From a virus: a stretch of 64,000 nt of DNA. Position 1 is the first letter of the stretch; each line of letters begins with the position of its first letter. The notes beneath the pieces are model-generated. The model worked only from the letters and a program-made list of their open reading frames with translations, did not search any database and had not been told where the DNA came from. Both the position numbers and the translations under genes were made by a program. Below, piece by piece: positions 38,914 through 47,800 of this stretch. The stretch spans positions 1 to 64,000 of the IMG/VR virus record IMGVR_UViG_3300046376_000226; one strand, given 5' to 3'.

Positions 38914-40826
38914 AAAGGCCAAGTCTGTTGGGCAGTGAAGATATCGGTTTGTTTGACCGGCGGCGGCAGCCAGACCTCGCACGGTACCTGGTTAGATGGT
39001 AAGGGCGGCATCACTCGAGGGCCGTCTTCCCAAGGTGGCGGGGGACCCTGAACATTGATCAGGGTTTGCTGATCCTGGCCTGCGTAGGGCGCAAACGGAT
39101 TATCCGGTATCGGCACCGGAACATAGGGAATAGGCGGATTAAACGGGCTGAAATTACGGGTAGTCCTGGCGGCGGCCAGTAACAACATGCATTGATATTG
39201 CCAGTTGACCCCGCCCGGGGCGGCCGTCACGTCGCCTTGAGCTTGCCCCAGATACGCCTCGATAAATTGCAGTCCCCAGGAGATGCCATTCTGAAGTACT
39301 GCGGGCCATTGATCGACCCCCGCGTGCTGGGGCTGGCCACCGGCCGGGTTAGTCAGGGTAATAGCGTGAGCGATTTTAGCCGGGGTGATATCCTGACCGG
39401 CTGGGCCCAGGCTTATGTTCCAGTTGTTGTACTTGGTGCCGATTTGGCCAACGGGCGCGATCGAGAGCAGCCAGTTCATCCAGGGCACACCGATCTGGGT
39501 ATCATTAGCCAGGTTGTTCGGGAAAATCGGACTGTAAAAGTCGACCAGGAGCCGCGTTTTCTTGAATGCCAGCATCCACATCTGGGTGATCTGCTGAAAC
39601 GCATTGTAGAGCAGGTCTAAGCCGGTCCGTCCGTTATAGGTTGTGGCGTAGAGTTCAGCGTTGTCGGCGTCCGAGCGGCAAAAGGCCATCCCGGTCTGCC
39701 AGCCAAACCCCGAGATCACGATATAGGTAAGGCAGGGATGATTATCGTAACGGTGAGCGAAAGCCTTGATGAAAGCTTGCAGTATCAGTTGGTAGTCTAG
39801 ATCCCACGGGGCAGGGACGAGCCCTGTGCCCTGATCGACATCAAAAGTGTTGATCCCGGAATTCATCACCCAGTCCGGGGCCATAGCGCCTGAACCGAAA
39901 ATGATCCCGATCATTTTACCGGTGGCTTGCGCTTGGGCTAGCGCCTGATCGATATAGTTCCAGTTGTAGTCGGTGTCCGGATTATTGCCGCTGGGCGGCT
40001 GATGAGATAGATCGCTCCATTGCATCCGAATGGTTAACCCCGAGCAAAAGGGGTAACCCCATACCGGAGAAGCTTGCATCGGGGGCACGGTATCGCCAAA
40101 GGGTCGGATTGGCGTGAGCCCACCAGGCAGCGTCTTACCGTTTTGATCGACGCTGAACCCGATATTAGGTGTTGGCGCCATGGCGAAGACGATCATCACG
40201 TTACCGGGTTTAGCTGTAGCGTTATAGGAACAGGGTTGCGCCGTGAATGCCCCGCTAGTGGAGGGCACGATCGAAAAGACGGCATGGCCGCTGCTAGTGC
40301 TTTGCTGGACCACAGTCCAGCCGGGAGTTACGGTCTGGCCGGTCCCGTTCCCGTAACAAATCGCGATAACGGTATCGTAAATGTCCGGCAAGTTCATCGC
40401 GATAGAAGGATGAGGCTGGGTGCCTATGGGATAGGCCACGCCCGTAAGGCTGCCAGGAATGATGAGCGGAGTCGCGGGGATGCACAGAGTAAAGGGGCAC
40501 AGGAACAAGTTGTTCACCCCGATGCTCATGTTCACCTGGACCGTAATAGTGGTACCGTCAAAGGCTTGGGTCGGGTTAGCGCATAGAAACAGAGCAGCTG
40601 AATTAGAGGTAGTCTCCCCGGTATTTTGACTGAGCTGGAGCACATAGGTATTACCGGCGCTATCGGTCACGGTGGGTACGGCCGTGCCGGTTATGCGCCA
40701 GGCCACCGCAACGAAAATTGGCCCAGTAACCGGGAAATTTAACTGGGCACTCTGCGTAGAAGTTAGAAGCGTGGTGAGCGCTTGCGCCGAATCGAATACC
40801 CCGGCTGCTCCGGTAAGGGGAGTCAT
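38910..40826 (-). CDS. Tail protein with glycoside-hydrolase-like domain
   Basis: 638 residues. N-terminal domain (about 1-225) is Ig-like with VTDSAGNTYVLQL, shared with the protein at 61604-62242. From about residue 230 a TIM-barrel-like region begins: LTIRMQWSDLSHQPPSGNNP, then DYNWNYIDQALAQAQATGKM, GAMAPDWVM and a later WQTGMAFCRSD. This pattern resembles beta-galactosidase/endoglycosidase-type hydrolases. Located among tail genes, it likely degrades host surface polysaccharide. Catalytic residues were not identified with certainty. Confidence 0.65.
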   Translation of the reverse strand: MTPLTGAAGVFDSAQALTTLLTSTQSAQLNFPVTGPIFVAVAWRITGTAVPTVTDSAGNTYVLQLSQNTGETTSNSAALFLCANPTQAFDGTTITVQVNMSIGVNNLFLCPFTLCIPATPLIIPGSLTGVAYPIGTQPHPSIAMNLPDIYDTVIAICYGNGTGQTVTPGWTVVQQSTSSGHAVFSIVPSTSGAFTAQPCSYNATAKPGNVMIVFAMAPTPNIGFSVDQNGKTLPGGLTPIRPFGDTVPPMQASPVWGYPFCSGLTIRMQWSDLSHQPPSGNNPDTDYNWNYIDQALAQAQATGKMIGIIFGSGAMAPDWVMNSGINTFDVDQGTGLVPAPWDLDYQLILQAFIKAFAHRYDNHPCLTYIVISGFGWQTGMAFCRSDADNAELYATTYNGRTGLDLLYNAFQQITQMWMLAFKKTRLLVDFYSPIFPNNLANDTQIGVPWMNWLLSIAPVGQIGTKYNNWNISLGPAGQDITPAKIAHAITLTNPAGGQPQHAGVDQWPAVLQNGISWGLQFIEAYLGQAQGDVTAAPGGVNWQYQCMLLLAAARTTRNFSPFNPPIPYVPVPIPDNPFAPYAGQDQQTLINVQGPPPPWEDGPRVMPPLPSNQVPCEVWLPPPVKQTDIFTAQQTWPL

Positions 40827-41051
40827 TTAAGGGATTTTGCTCAATGAGGGCGGCGCCGCGCCCGGGGCAGTGTGCCGGGGCGGCTTAGGGGCCACATTAA
40901 CGATCGCCGTGGTCTGGGTCAGTCCGTAATAGACCGGGGGCCCGGTCTCAACCGGATTAACAAACGCTCCGGGCCCGTCTTCACGGACGTGCGGTTTTAC
41001 GGGTGGCCCAGCAGCAAACTTGACCGGTATGAAAGGAGGATTGTGTGCCAT
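40827..41051 (-). CDS. Small Pro-rich structural protein
   Basis: 74 residues, Pro- and Gly-rich, few hydrophobic residues (PPVKPHVREDGPGAFVNPVE). It starts 7 bp before the gene that follows in transcription. Function unknown; probably a minor virion component. Confidence 0.5.
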   Translation of the reverse strand: MAHNPPFIPVKFAAGPPVKPHVREDGPGAFVNPVETGPPVYYGLTQTTAIVNVAPKPPRHTAPGAAPPSLSKIP

Positions 41052-41058
41052 TGCTTCC

Positions 41059-41526
41059 TTATGGGGTTGAGGTGCCGGAGCCGACCACTTTAACCAGGGT
41101 CGGAGTAATGAGGACCCCTAAGCCGTCGATATAGCTACCGGCCGGGAAAGTCTTGGTTGTGCCTCCCATACGTCCGATTTGGCTGGCAAGAAGATGTGGC
41201 GCGCTGGAGCCTGGGCCCATGATGGGCGGGGGCTGGATCTGGGAAATTAATGGTGAGGCTTTATCGGGCAGCACATTAACCCGGCTATGCGGCCAAGTCG
41301 GCCAGCCTGCTGGCGGCGCTTGGTTCTGGCCGTTGGCGCCGGTCGGCATTTTCTTGGGGAAAAATGTGCTCGGGTAAGGGTGAGTCGGAATCGGCGGCGC
41401 AACGGCGATAGTTCCTGTCTGCGGTGAGCCGTAGGGAACGGGGTTAAGGATCGGCCCCAGCTCGAAACCAGGGAAAGGCGCGCCACCCGATGGCGGCGGC
41501 CAGGTTGGGAATGGAGGTAAAGCCAT
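41059..41526 (-). CDS. Pro-rich hypothetical virion protein
   Basis: 155 residues, rich in Pro, Gly and Ser with a C-terminal beta segment (TKTFPAGSYIDGLGVLITPT). Sits between tail-collar and glycosidase-like genes. No family recognised. Confidence 0.5.
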   Translation of the reverse strand: MALPPFPTWPPPSGGAPFPGFELGPILNPVPYGSPQTGTIAVAPPIPTHPYPSTFFPKKMPTGANGQNQAPPAGWPTWPHSRVNVLPDKASPLISQIQPPPIMGPGSSAPHLLASQIGRMGGTTKTFPAGSYIDGLGVLITPTLVKVVGSGTSTP

Positions 41527-41536
41527 AGTTTTCCTT

Positions 41537-42934
41537 TCAAGTTTTAATGATGAATTGCACTGCCAGATAAGGCGGCATGTTGTTATGCGGGGTGCCGCTC
41601 CCGGTGTTAGCCATAGTGATATTAGCCTGGCTCGAGCTGGTTGTAACTAGGCCAGCCCCAGCCACCGCTGCGGCAACGCCGCCGCTTCCGAGCGCTCCGG
41701 TCGGGACGGTGTGAGTATGGCCGGGATCAGTCAGTTGGTGGGCATGGGCCGCTAGCTCAGCGACAATCAGGGCATGAGTGGCCTCGCCTCCGGTTACGGC
41801 TATCGGGAAAGAGTTGCTTTGTCCCAAGGGGAACCTGCCTCTGAAATCGGGCACGTTAAAAGTGGTGCTCCCGTCACCAGCGCCCCAGGTAGTCGAGATA
41901 GCCGCGAACAGGGCAGGAAAACTCGTGCGGCTTAAAGCTGCGCCGTTACAGGCCACCCAGCCTGCTGGAGGCGAGGCAGCCCCGTACATCTTGATCGTGC
42001 CCGGGAGATCCGAGCCGGGTACTCCTTGCGGTCCGGCCGGTCCGGCAGGCCCGACTGCTCCTTGGGCTCCTCTAGGGCCGGTGCCGCTCACGATCGCTCC
42101 GGTCGGGATCACGGTCCCTGGCGGTTCAGCTCCGGCATAATTGAGGTTTAAGAGGTTGAGCGAGTTGGCTGTGAGGTCAACGGACTGGATACTGAAATAA
42201 TTGCCGCCAACCGGCCCAGCCATAAACACAACGAGCCCCGCCGCAAACGCATCCGCTGCGACCACAAAGGCGGTCCCGTTCGTAGTAGGCACCGTGAAAG
42301 CCTGCGCTAAGGTCGTGTAAGCACTGGATCCGGATACCCCTTGCGGCCCGGGCGGCCCTTGCGGTCCCTGCGGTCCTTGGCCGCCGGTTGGCCCGCGCAA
42401 ATTCGCCGGAGAAACCATAGCTCCGGCGCCAATCAAGGTGCCGACTGGCGCATTAGCCGGATCACCAGAATTAACCAGATTAACGTGTAAGGAGTTTGGC
42501 GCGCCGCCTACGCAGGTAAAGGTGCCAGCATTCGGGATATAGACTAAGAGCCCCGCCTTCATCCAGGATGAGTCGGTGACCTGCGTGGTCACCGTTAAGC
42601 CGAGGGCAGGGACACTGAATTGATTCGAAAGAAAGCTAAACGGGGTTTGACCCGGCGGCCCTTGCGGCCCTTGACCGCCTGCTTGACCTGGGGGGCCAAT
42701 CTGACCGGCTGGCCCTGGCAACCCCATTCCAGGCGGCCCTTGTGGCCCTGGGCCACCTCGCAATTGATCAATCCACATCCAAGCTGGAAGCGCACCGGGA
42801 GGGGCGTCGGGTTGAGTCGCACGCCAGAAACCGCCGTCATCGCGCGTGTAAGCGAAGTCGCCGGTAAAGACCACGATCTGATCGATCGCAGGAAGCTGAG
42901 TGTAGGTTGGGAATCCGCCTAAGAAGTTACTCAA
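41537..42934 (-). CDS. Collagen-like tail fibre with tail-collar domain
   Basis: 465 residues. Two blocks of Gly-x-y repeats (GPQGPPGMGLPGPAGQ and GPTGGQGPQGPQGPPGP) separate small beta domains. The C-terminus, from about residue 310, is the phage tail-collar domain: GTIKMYGAASPPAGWVACNG, NVPDFRGRFPLGQ, and a NNMPPYLAVQFIIKT ending. Such proteins form trimeric fibres that contact the host. Collagen-like stretches act as stalks. Confidence 0.93.
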   Translation of the reverse strand: MSNFLGGFPTYTQLPAIDQIVVFTGDFAYTRDDGGFWRATQPDAPPGALPAWMWIDQLRGGPGPQGPPGMGLPGPAGQIGPPGQAGGQGPQGPPGQTPFSFLSNQFSVPALGLTVTTQVTDSSWMKAGLLVYIPNAGTFTCVGGAPNSLHVNLVNSGDPANAPVGTLIGAGAMVSPANLRGPTGGQGPQGPQGPPGPQGVSGSSAYTTLAQAFTVPTTNGTAFVVAADAFAAGLVVFMAGPVGGNYFSIQSVDLTANSLNLLNLNYAGAEPPGTVIPTGAIVSGTGPRGAQGAVGPAGPAGPQGVPGSDLPGTIKMYGAASPPAGWVACNGAALSRTSFPALFAAISTTWGAGDGSTTFNVPDFRGRFPLGQSNSFPIAVTGGEATHALIVAELAAHAHQLTDPGHTHTVPTGALGSGGVAAAVAGAGLVTTSSSQANITMANTGSGTPHNNMPPYLAVQFIIKT

Positions 42935-43049
42935 ATCCGTGTTCCCACGGAGAGGCGAGCTTGCTAGTAGTGGCCGAAACTTAGCTAGCTTTTTACTCGG
43001 TGACGAGTTAAAACTTGCTTGACTTTAAAGCTGCCGCTACAAGCCCCGT

Positions 43050-43343
43050 GTGAATACGCTGCAAGAAGTATTGACCACTTTAGGTAGCCAGAAACTGAGC
43101 CCGGGTTATCTGACCCCTGCTGGCACCGGCACGGCGCACGATACGCTCCGAGCGCTTAAACAGGGTTTCGATCCTTATACCCTGATCAGTAACCCGATTG
43201 CTCGGCCCGCGCTGCTCTTTACTCCGGCCTGGGTCAGAAGCATTGCCGTTGGCCAGGATGCGATTTTCTTGGATGGTGTTGATGGGAACCTGGACTTAAG
43301 CCACGCTCAGGGACCGGCGTATCTATTTACGGAGCCGGTCTGA
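43050..43343 (+). CDS. Hypothetical protein
   Basis: 97 residues, GTG start. Beta-rich with Pro and Gly, including ARPALLFTPAWVRSIAVGQD. First gene of a short plus-strand island. No family recognised. Confidence 0.5.
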   Translation: MNTLQEVLTTLGSQKLSPGYLTPAGTGTAHDTLRALKQGFDPYTLISNPIARPALLFTPAWVRSIAVGQDAIFLDGVDGNLDLSHAQGPAYLFTEPV

Positions 43344-43549
43344 TGCCCAATAAGCCTAAAGGGACAATCAAAGGTAAAAAGATCACCTCTGCCCAACAGC
43401 GCCTCTTTGGTACGGCTCGCGGCATGCAGGAGAGCGGCAAATCGAGCAAGACCGCAGCGGGCAAGATCGCGGCTTCGATTGCCCCAAGCGACCTTCACAA
43501 CATTGCAAAAAAGCCCAAGGGCGGTTACCGCTCAAGGAAAGGTAAATAA
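43343..43549 (+). CDS. Small basic protein
   Basis: 68 residues, Lys-rich (KPKGTIKGKKITSAQQRLFG), ending in KPKGGYRSRKGK. The helix ITSAQQRLFGTARGMQ is typical of small phage proteins of unknown function. Start overlaps the previous stop as TGATG. Confidence 0.6.
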   Translation: MPNKPKGTIKGKKITSAQQRLFGTARGMQESGKSSKTAAGKIAASIAPSDLHNIAKKPKGGYRSRKGK

Positions 43550-43551
43550 AT

Positions 43552-43719
43552 ATGGCAGCCAAGAAAAAAGCACCGCCCAAACGGAAGACCGCCAGCGCTA
43601 AAGCCGCCCCACCCAAACGAGTCGGCTCATTTAAACCTCCTAAAAAGCCAAAGATGCCAACGCTGGGCGGCGGCATGATGGGTCTGGGCGGCACTGGTGC
43701 AGGCGGGATGCTCCCGTAG
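43552..43719 (+). CDS. 55-residue basic protein
   Basis: MAAKKKAPPKRKTASAKAAP..., Lys/Pro/Ala-rich then Gly/Met-rich. Resembles a histone-H1-like tail; follows the previous gene by 2 bp. Possibly packaged with DNA. Confidence 0.5.
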   Translation: MAAKKKAPPKRKTASAKAAPPKRVGSFKPPKKPKMPTLGGGMMGLGGTGAGGMLP

Positions 43720-43724
43720 AGCCC

Positions 43725-44180
43725 GTGAGCGTAGAGCAATACTACGCTAGCTTGATGAACCAGCAGGCCCAGGCGGCTCAGCAGCCTCCCTGGCTTAGTG
43801 GTTACGCTAACCAGTACGGTAACCTGCTCCAGCAAGCTCAGCCGTTCCAGCAGGAAGGACTACAAAATGCGGCTGTTATCCCGGATGGGGTCGAACTGGA
43901 TTTCGAGGGTGACCGGTGCGGTAAATCCTACCGGATCAAGCAGAACTGTATTAAGAGCTGGGACATCTATTTCTACGACTGGCACGAGGGGGGCTGGTAC
44001 CAGTTGCGCGACTACGGGGTGACCCAGAAGCGAACTGAAGCGATTGCGGCCTGCAATCAGCATGCGCGCGACTATAAGCTGATCGATTTCCTTCCTACCC
44101 GGCCGAAGTTTAAGTCTAATTGGTATGGCGCCATCGCTGGAGCTGTTGCGTCTGCTGCGTCTGCTGCGGCTTGGATATGA
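43725..44180 (+). CDS. Hypothetical protein
   Basis: 151 residues, GTG start. Gln-rich N-terminus (SGYANQYGNLLQQAQPFQQE), a central domain (DIYFYDWHEGGWYQLRDYGV) and an Ala-rich hydrophobic end (AIAGAVASAASAAAWI). It ends at the tRNA-like gene. Function unknown. Confidence 0.55.
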   Translation: MSVEQYYASLMNQQAQAAQQPPWLSGYANQYGNLLQQAQPFQQEGLQNAAVIPDGVELDFEGDRCGKSYRIKQNCIKSWDIYFYDWHEGGWYQLRDYGVTQKRTEAIAACNQHARDYKLIDFLPTRPKFKSNWYGAIAGAVASAASAAAWI

Positions 44181-44275
44181 TGGGGTGGGCGAGTGGTTAT
44201 AAGCCAACGGTGATACGTGACCGGTAGCATATCACCTCTGCTAGCGGTCCGCTGGTTCGAATCCAGCCCCCATCA
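44179..44275 (+). tRNA. tRNA-like gene with an enlarged, atypical fold
   Basis: Acceptor stem GATGGGG pairs with CCCCATC (7 bp, discriminator A). T-arm is GCTGG-TTCGAAT-CCAGC and the D-arm GGC-GAGTGGTTATAA-GCC. Between them are 48 nt, too long for a normal tRNA. One reading gives an 8-nt anticodon loop and a class II (Leu/Ser-like) variable arm; another places an extra 20-nt hairpin before an anticodon arm with loop ATCACCT (anticodon CAC, Val). The identity and activity are open. Confidence 0.55.
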
Positions 44276-44307
44276 TGCGCAACGTTGCGCTATCGGCGCG
44301 CCGCCGA
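44276..44307. repeat. Palindromic intergenic element
   Basis: TGCGCAACGTTGCGCTATC, then GGCGCGCCGCCGA and a run of A. It lies directly after the tRNA-like gene and before the terminator of the leftward gene. Confidence 0.8.
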
Positions 44308-44317
44308 AAAACGAGAA

Positions 44318-44351
44318 GCCCCTTGAAAGGTTCCGACTCCTTCCAAGGGGC
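44318..44351 (-). terminator. Hairpin terminator of the leftward operon
   Basis: On the minus strand a 13-bp stem with one mismatch (GCCCCTTGGAAGG paired with CCTTTCAAGGGGC, 8-nt loop) is followed by TTCTCGTTTTT. It follows the 44424-44891 gene and would end the virion transcript. Confidence 0.7.
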
Positions 44352-44423
44352 GCGTCGTATATGCAAGCACGGCGAGAAACGCCAAGCTAGTTTGCAGAAC
44401 AGTGCTTTAGTCTTACGGGAAAA

Positions 44424-44891
44424 TCAAGGTCCTTCTGGTTCCGGCGCCTGCCCAGCTTGTGCTGGATAAGGTTGACTTACTCCTTGGGGCCCACTGGGTG
44501 CGGGCGGCGGTGTCGGACTGGTCTGCTGAGCCTGCGCTTGCTGAGCCGCTACTTCGGATTGCTGAGCCGCTTTCTGCTGCAAAACGGCTCGCTGCTTCGC
44601 TAAGTTGGCTTGAGCCTCAGTCGGCCCTAAACCCGGTGAGCCGCCGGTCTGGGCAGCATGCATCTTTTCAGCGCTGGCTTCGCCACTCGGGGGCTCCTCG
44701 TCCGGGTCCCGCCTCTTGCGGGGCGGCCCCTGGTAGGTCCCCGGATGCGGACCAAAACCCGCAGCATGCCGGAAGGCTGCTAGCCCGTATTCCTTCATCT
44801 CCGAAGGCATCTCGTCCTCATCAGGATTCTGAAATCCTATGTTCTGGTCCTGGTCTTGACCTCGACCCTGATCCTGATCTTGATCTTGCAT
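44424..44891 (-). CDS. Gln/Asp-rich low-complexity protein
   Basis: About 155 residues from MQDQDQDQGRGQDQDQNIGF. The N-terminus alternates Gln and Asp, the middle contains RHAAGFGPHPGTYQGPPRKR, and the remainder is Ala/Gln/Pro-rich and probably coiled. Its start follows a half copy of the palindromic element. Virion or scaffold-like; function unknown. Confidence 0.6.
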   Translation of the reverse strand: MQDQDQDQGRGQDQDQNIGFQNPDEDEMPSEMKEYGLAAFRHAAGFGPHPGTYQGPPRKRRDPDEEPPSGEASAEKMHAAQTGGSPGLGPTEAQANLAKQRAVLQQKAAQQSEVAAQQAQAQQTSPTPPPAPSGPQGVSQPYPAQAGQAPEPEGP

Positions 44892-44899
44892 GCGCAACG

Positions 44900-47800
44900 T
44901 TATGCTGCTTCCTGCATTTCTTCAACCGGTAAAGAGGGCAGCTTACCCTGCTTAACCTTGTAAACTAAGGCATGCATGGCATCCAGATAATCAGCCTTGG
45001 GCCGCTGCGGTGAGCCTGCCATCTTGAATAAATCCTTAATGTCAAACCAGAGTAGCGCCTGCTTATCGGCATTGGTCAGGTGGACCCCGGCAGCTTTTAG
45101 CTTTTCACCTGCGCGTCGCATAATGTCGCGCCACCATTCCCGTTCAGTGCCGTTGCGTGGCGCGTCAGCTAGCTTAGTCGTACCCTCATCCAGCTTCTTA
45201 GCCGTCAGGTTCTCCGGAGTCTTGAACGATTCGTCGTAGCTTCCCTCCACTCCTGGGCTCTGTTGATAAAGCCTGTGCCGCTGCCGAGCCCACTTGTAAA
45301 TCTCTGGCGCCAGGGCTCGCGCCGTTGGCCGGTCCAGCTTGCCCTCTGGTACTGCCATCAGCGCATCTAGTTCCTTGGATATCGTCTTGGCCTGATCCTC
45401 ATCGATAGAAACCAACCCCGAATTGAGCACATCCCGAAGCTGGCTCAGATGGGATTTAACGACCTCGCCTTTCTCGATCCGGTCTTTGCGGGTAGCCTCA
45501 TCGCTGAACTTAAACATGTTCCCCGCCATCAGGTTCATGTTCCGGCTGAACCACAGGTCCATAGTGGTGGGATCGTAGTCACCGTTGAGGTTAGAAAAGA
45601 ATGCCCCGATCTTGGCACCCAGCATCATAGCGCCGTTAACCGTGTGGTGCGCTAGTTCACCCCCTACGTCTAAACCAGGATACTGCTTAGCCAGCTCGCC
45701 CACGGTCATGCGCTTCATGAGCATCTTGCGCAGTTTGTCGCTGCCTAGCCCTGGATTATTCTCATCCCCGTGCCAGAGCTTATTGATCTTGGCGAAGTTC
45801 TCTTCCATCTGCTCGGCTTTAAGCCCACCCCCGAAGATCTCGCGCGACTCTGGCAGGCGGCCCGTCTTAACGAAGTGATGGTACGCTGCCCAGGTGCTCT
45901 CGGTATTAGGGAATACATCCTGACCTTGGCTAGTGATAGCCCACGCTAGTTTGAAGGCTAGGTCATGATCCTTATCCGTTGCGATCTTGGGTGCAATCTC
46001 GCCAGCTTTCTTGAGAGCCTTCCGAATGGTGCGACTGTACCAGCCAAAAGCATGGCTGGGCTTGCCGCCAGTCGTAGTGCCAGCCAGCGAGTGCATAACA
46101 TCGTGAACGACCGCATCCGATGCGTGCTCGCGATGCTCCTCATTTTCGTAATCGAGCTTCGGGTTATTGGCATCGTAGTACTCACCAATCTGCTCGTTCT
46201 TAAGCTTGCCTGGGAAGCTCCTAGCTCCAGTCAAGTGAGCATGCATGCTTTGTGGGTGAATGTCCGGATTCTGCTTAACCCAGGCTTTGCTAATTTTGTT
46301 TAGCCGGACAGAGGCAGCCTGCTCTTTTTTGTCTTCCGGAGTCTCGATTTTATCCCGATCAATGGCTGCTGTACGCATTGCTTCAGCCTTGATCGCCTTT
46401 TCTTCGTCCGCTTCGGCCTTAGTCTTCTTGACTTTGCCCGGAGCGGGCTGCTCCTCGGCCTCGGGCTCCTCGGCTTCTTCTTCCGCTCCAGGTTTTGCTC
46501 CAGGTTTAGTACCGGCCGTCTCGGGCAGCGGCTCGCCAGGGGCAGGTGGTGCGGCTTTCTGAGGCTTGGGCTTGGCAGCCTCAGTTTCGGTTGAAGTCGG
46601 TTTTTCAGGGACTAATCGGTTACGCCCCAGATCTTCGGCTGCTAAGCTTTCGTCTTCTGTCTTACCGACCTGTTTAGCCGATTTGGCGATTTGATGCGCT
46701 TCGTCACGATCAACAAATCGCCCTTTATTAGTGGTGAAACCGACTTCGTAGTTATTAGGATCTTTTCTGCGCTCAGCGGCTACAGCTGCGTCATAATGAG
46801 TAAAACCCTCGGTGATTTTCCCGGTCGGGACATGATGGACGGCAGCCGCCCGGATTGCCTCAGGTTGTTCCGGTGAGGGTTGCGGCTTCGCGGAAGGCGC
46901 TGCTGGCGGGGTTTTTGTCGGCGCGGCAGCAGGAGGTTCGTCATCCTGGTCTGGGGGCGGCGTTGCCGGGGGTGCCGCAGTAGTCGATACTGTCTGTCCA
47001 GCTAAATCATCGGGATCGCCCTGGGGTTTAACTAAACCGCCTTTAGCAAAGCCAGCAGGCTTAGTGGGTAACGGCACCTCGGCAGCCTTTTGCCGGTACT
47101 TTTCGACATCGATCTTTCCGTTAATCCATTGCTCACGCAGATTGTGCTTCATCTGCGTATGCTCTTCCGGTGTGATCGCTTCCGGGTCGTCCTCGTACGG
47201 TGTCACTAACCCACCACTACCTCCAACAAAGCGGTACTCATCCGGATCCTCACCCATGGCTTCTAAGCGCCTGTGCGCTTCGGCTTCATCGATCTTATGA
47301 TCAGAGAAATCGCGCTCGATCTTATTGATCTGGGCGTTGTCCTGATAGGTGTGATGCAACGAGGTAGCAATCGGTACATCCGGACGCCCTTGTTCAGAGG
47401 TGTTTTGGATTGCCCTGGTCAGGTTCTGGAATTCTTTTCCGGGCCGGATGGTCTCCGGGAAATAACGTTCATCCTGGTGGTGCGCCACGATTAAGCCGGT
47501 CTTAAAACTGCGGACACTGGGTTCCAGTACCCGATTGCGCCAGCCTGGGTCGTGCTGTTCGATATGATGGCGCATCCGGTTGGTTTCGCCCTCCGGAGTA
47601 ATCAAAGTGCCGTTGGCTTTAGCTAGCTCCCGCAGTTTCTGCGCGTCCTCGTGGCCCGCAAAAGCCATCGTGTTATTAATTACCGTGTTAATGAAGTCGG
47701 CTTCCCGTCGCTTCAATTTGTACGGAACATGGCTCGGGTCAGGTATATTAGGCAGATCCTCGGTACCCAGCGCATGCCCGCGCCCGGTCGCGGTATGACC

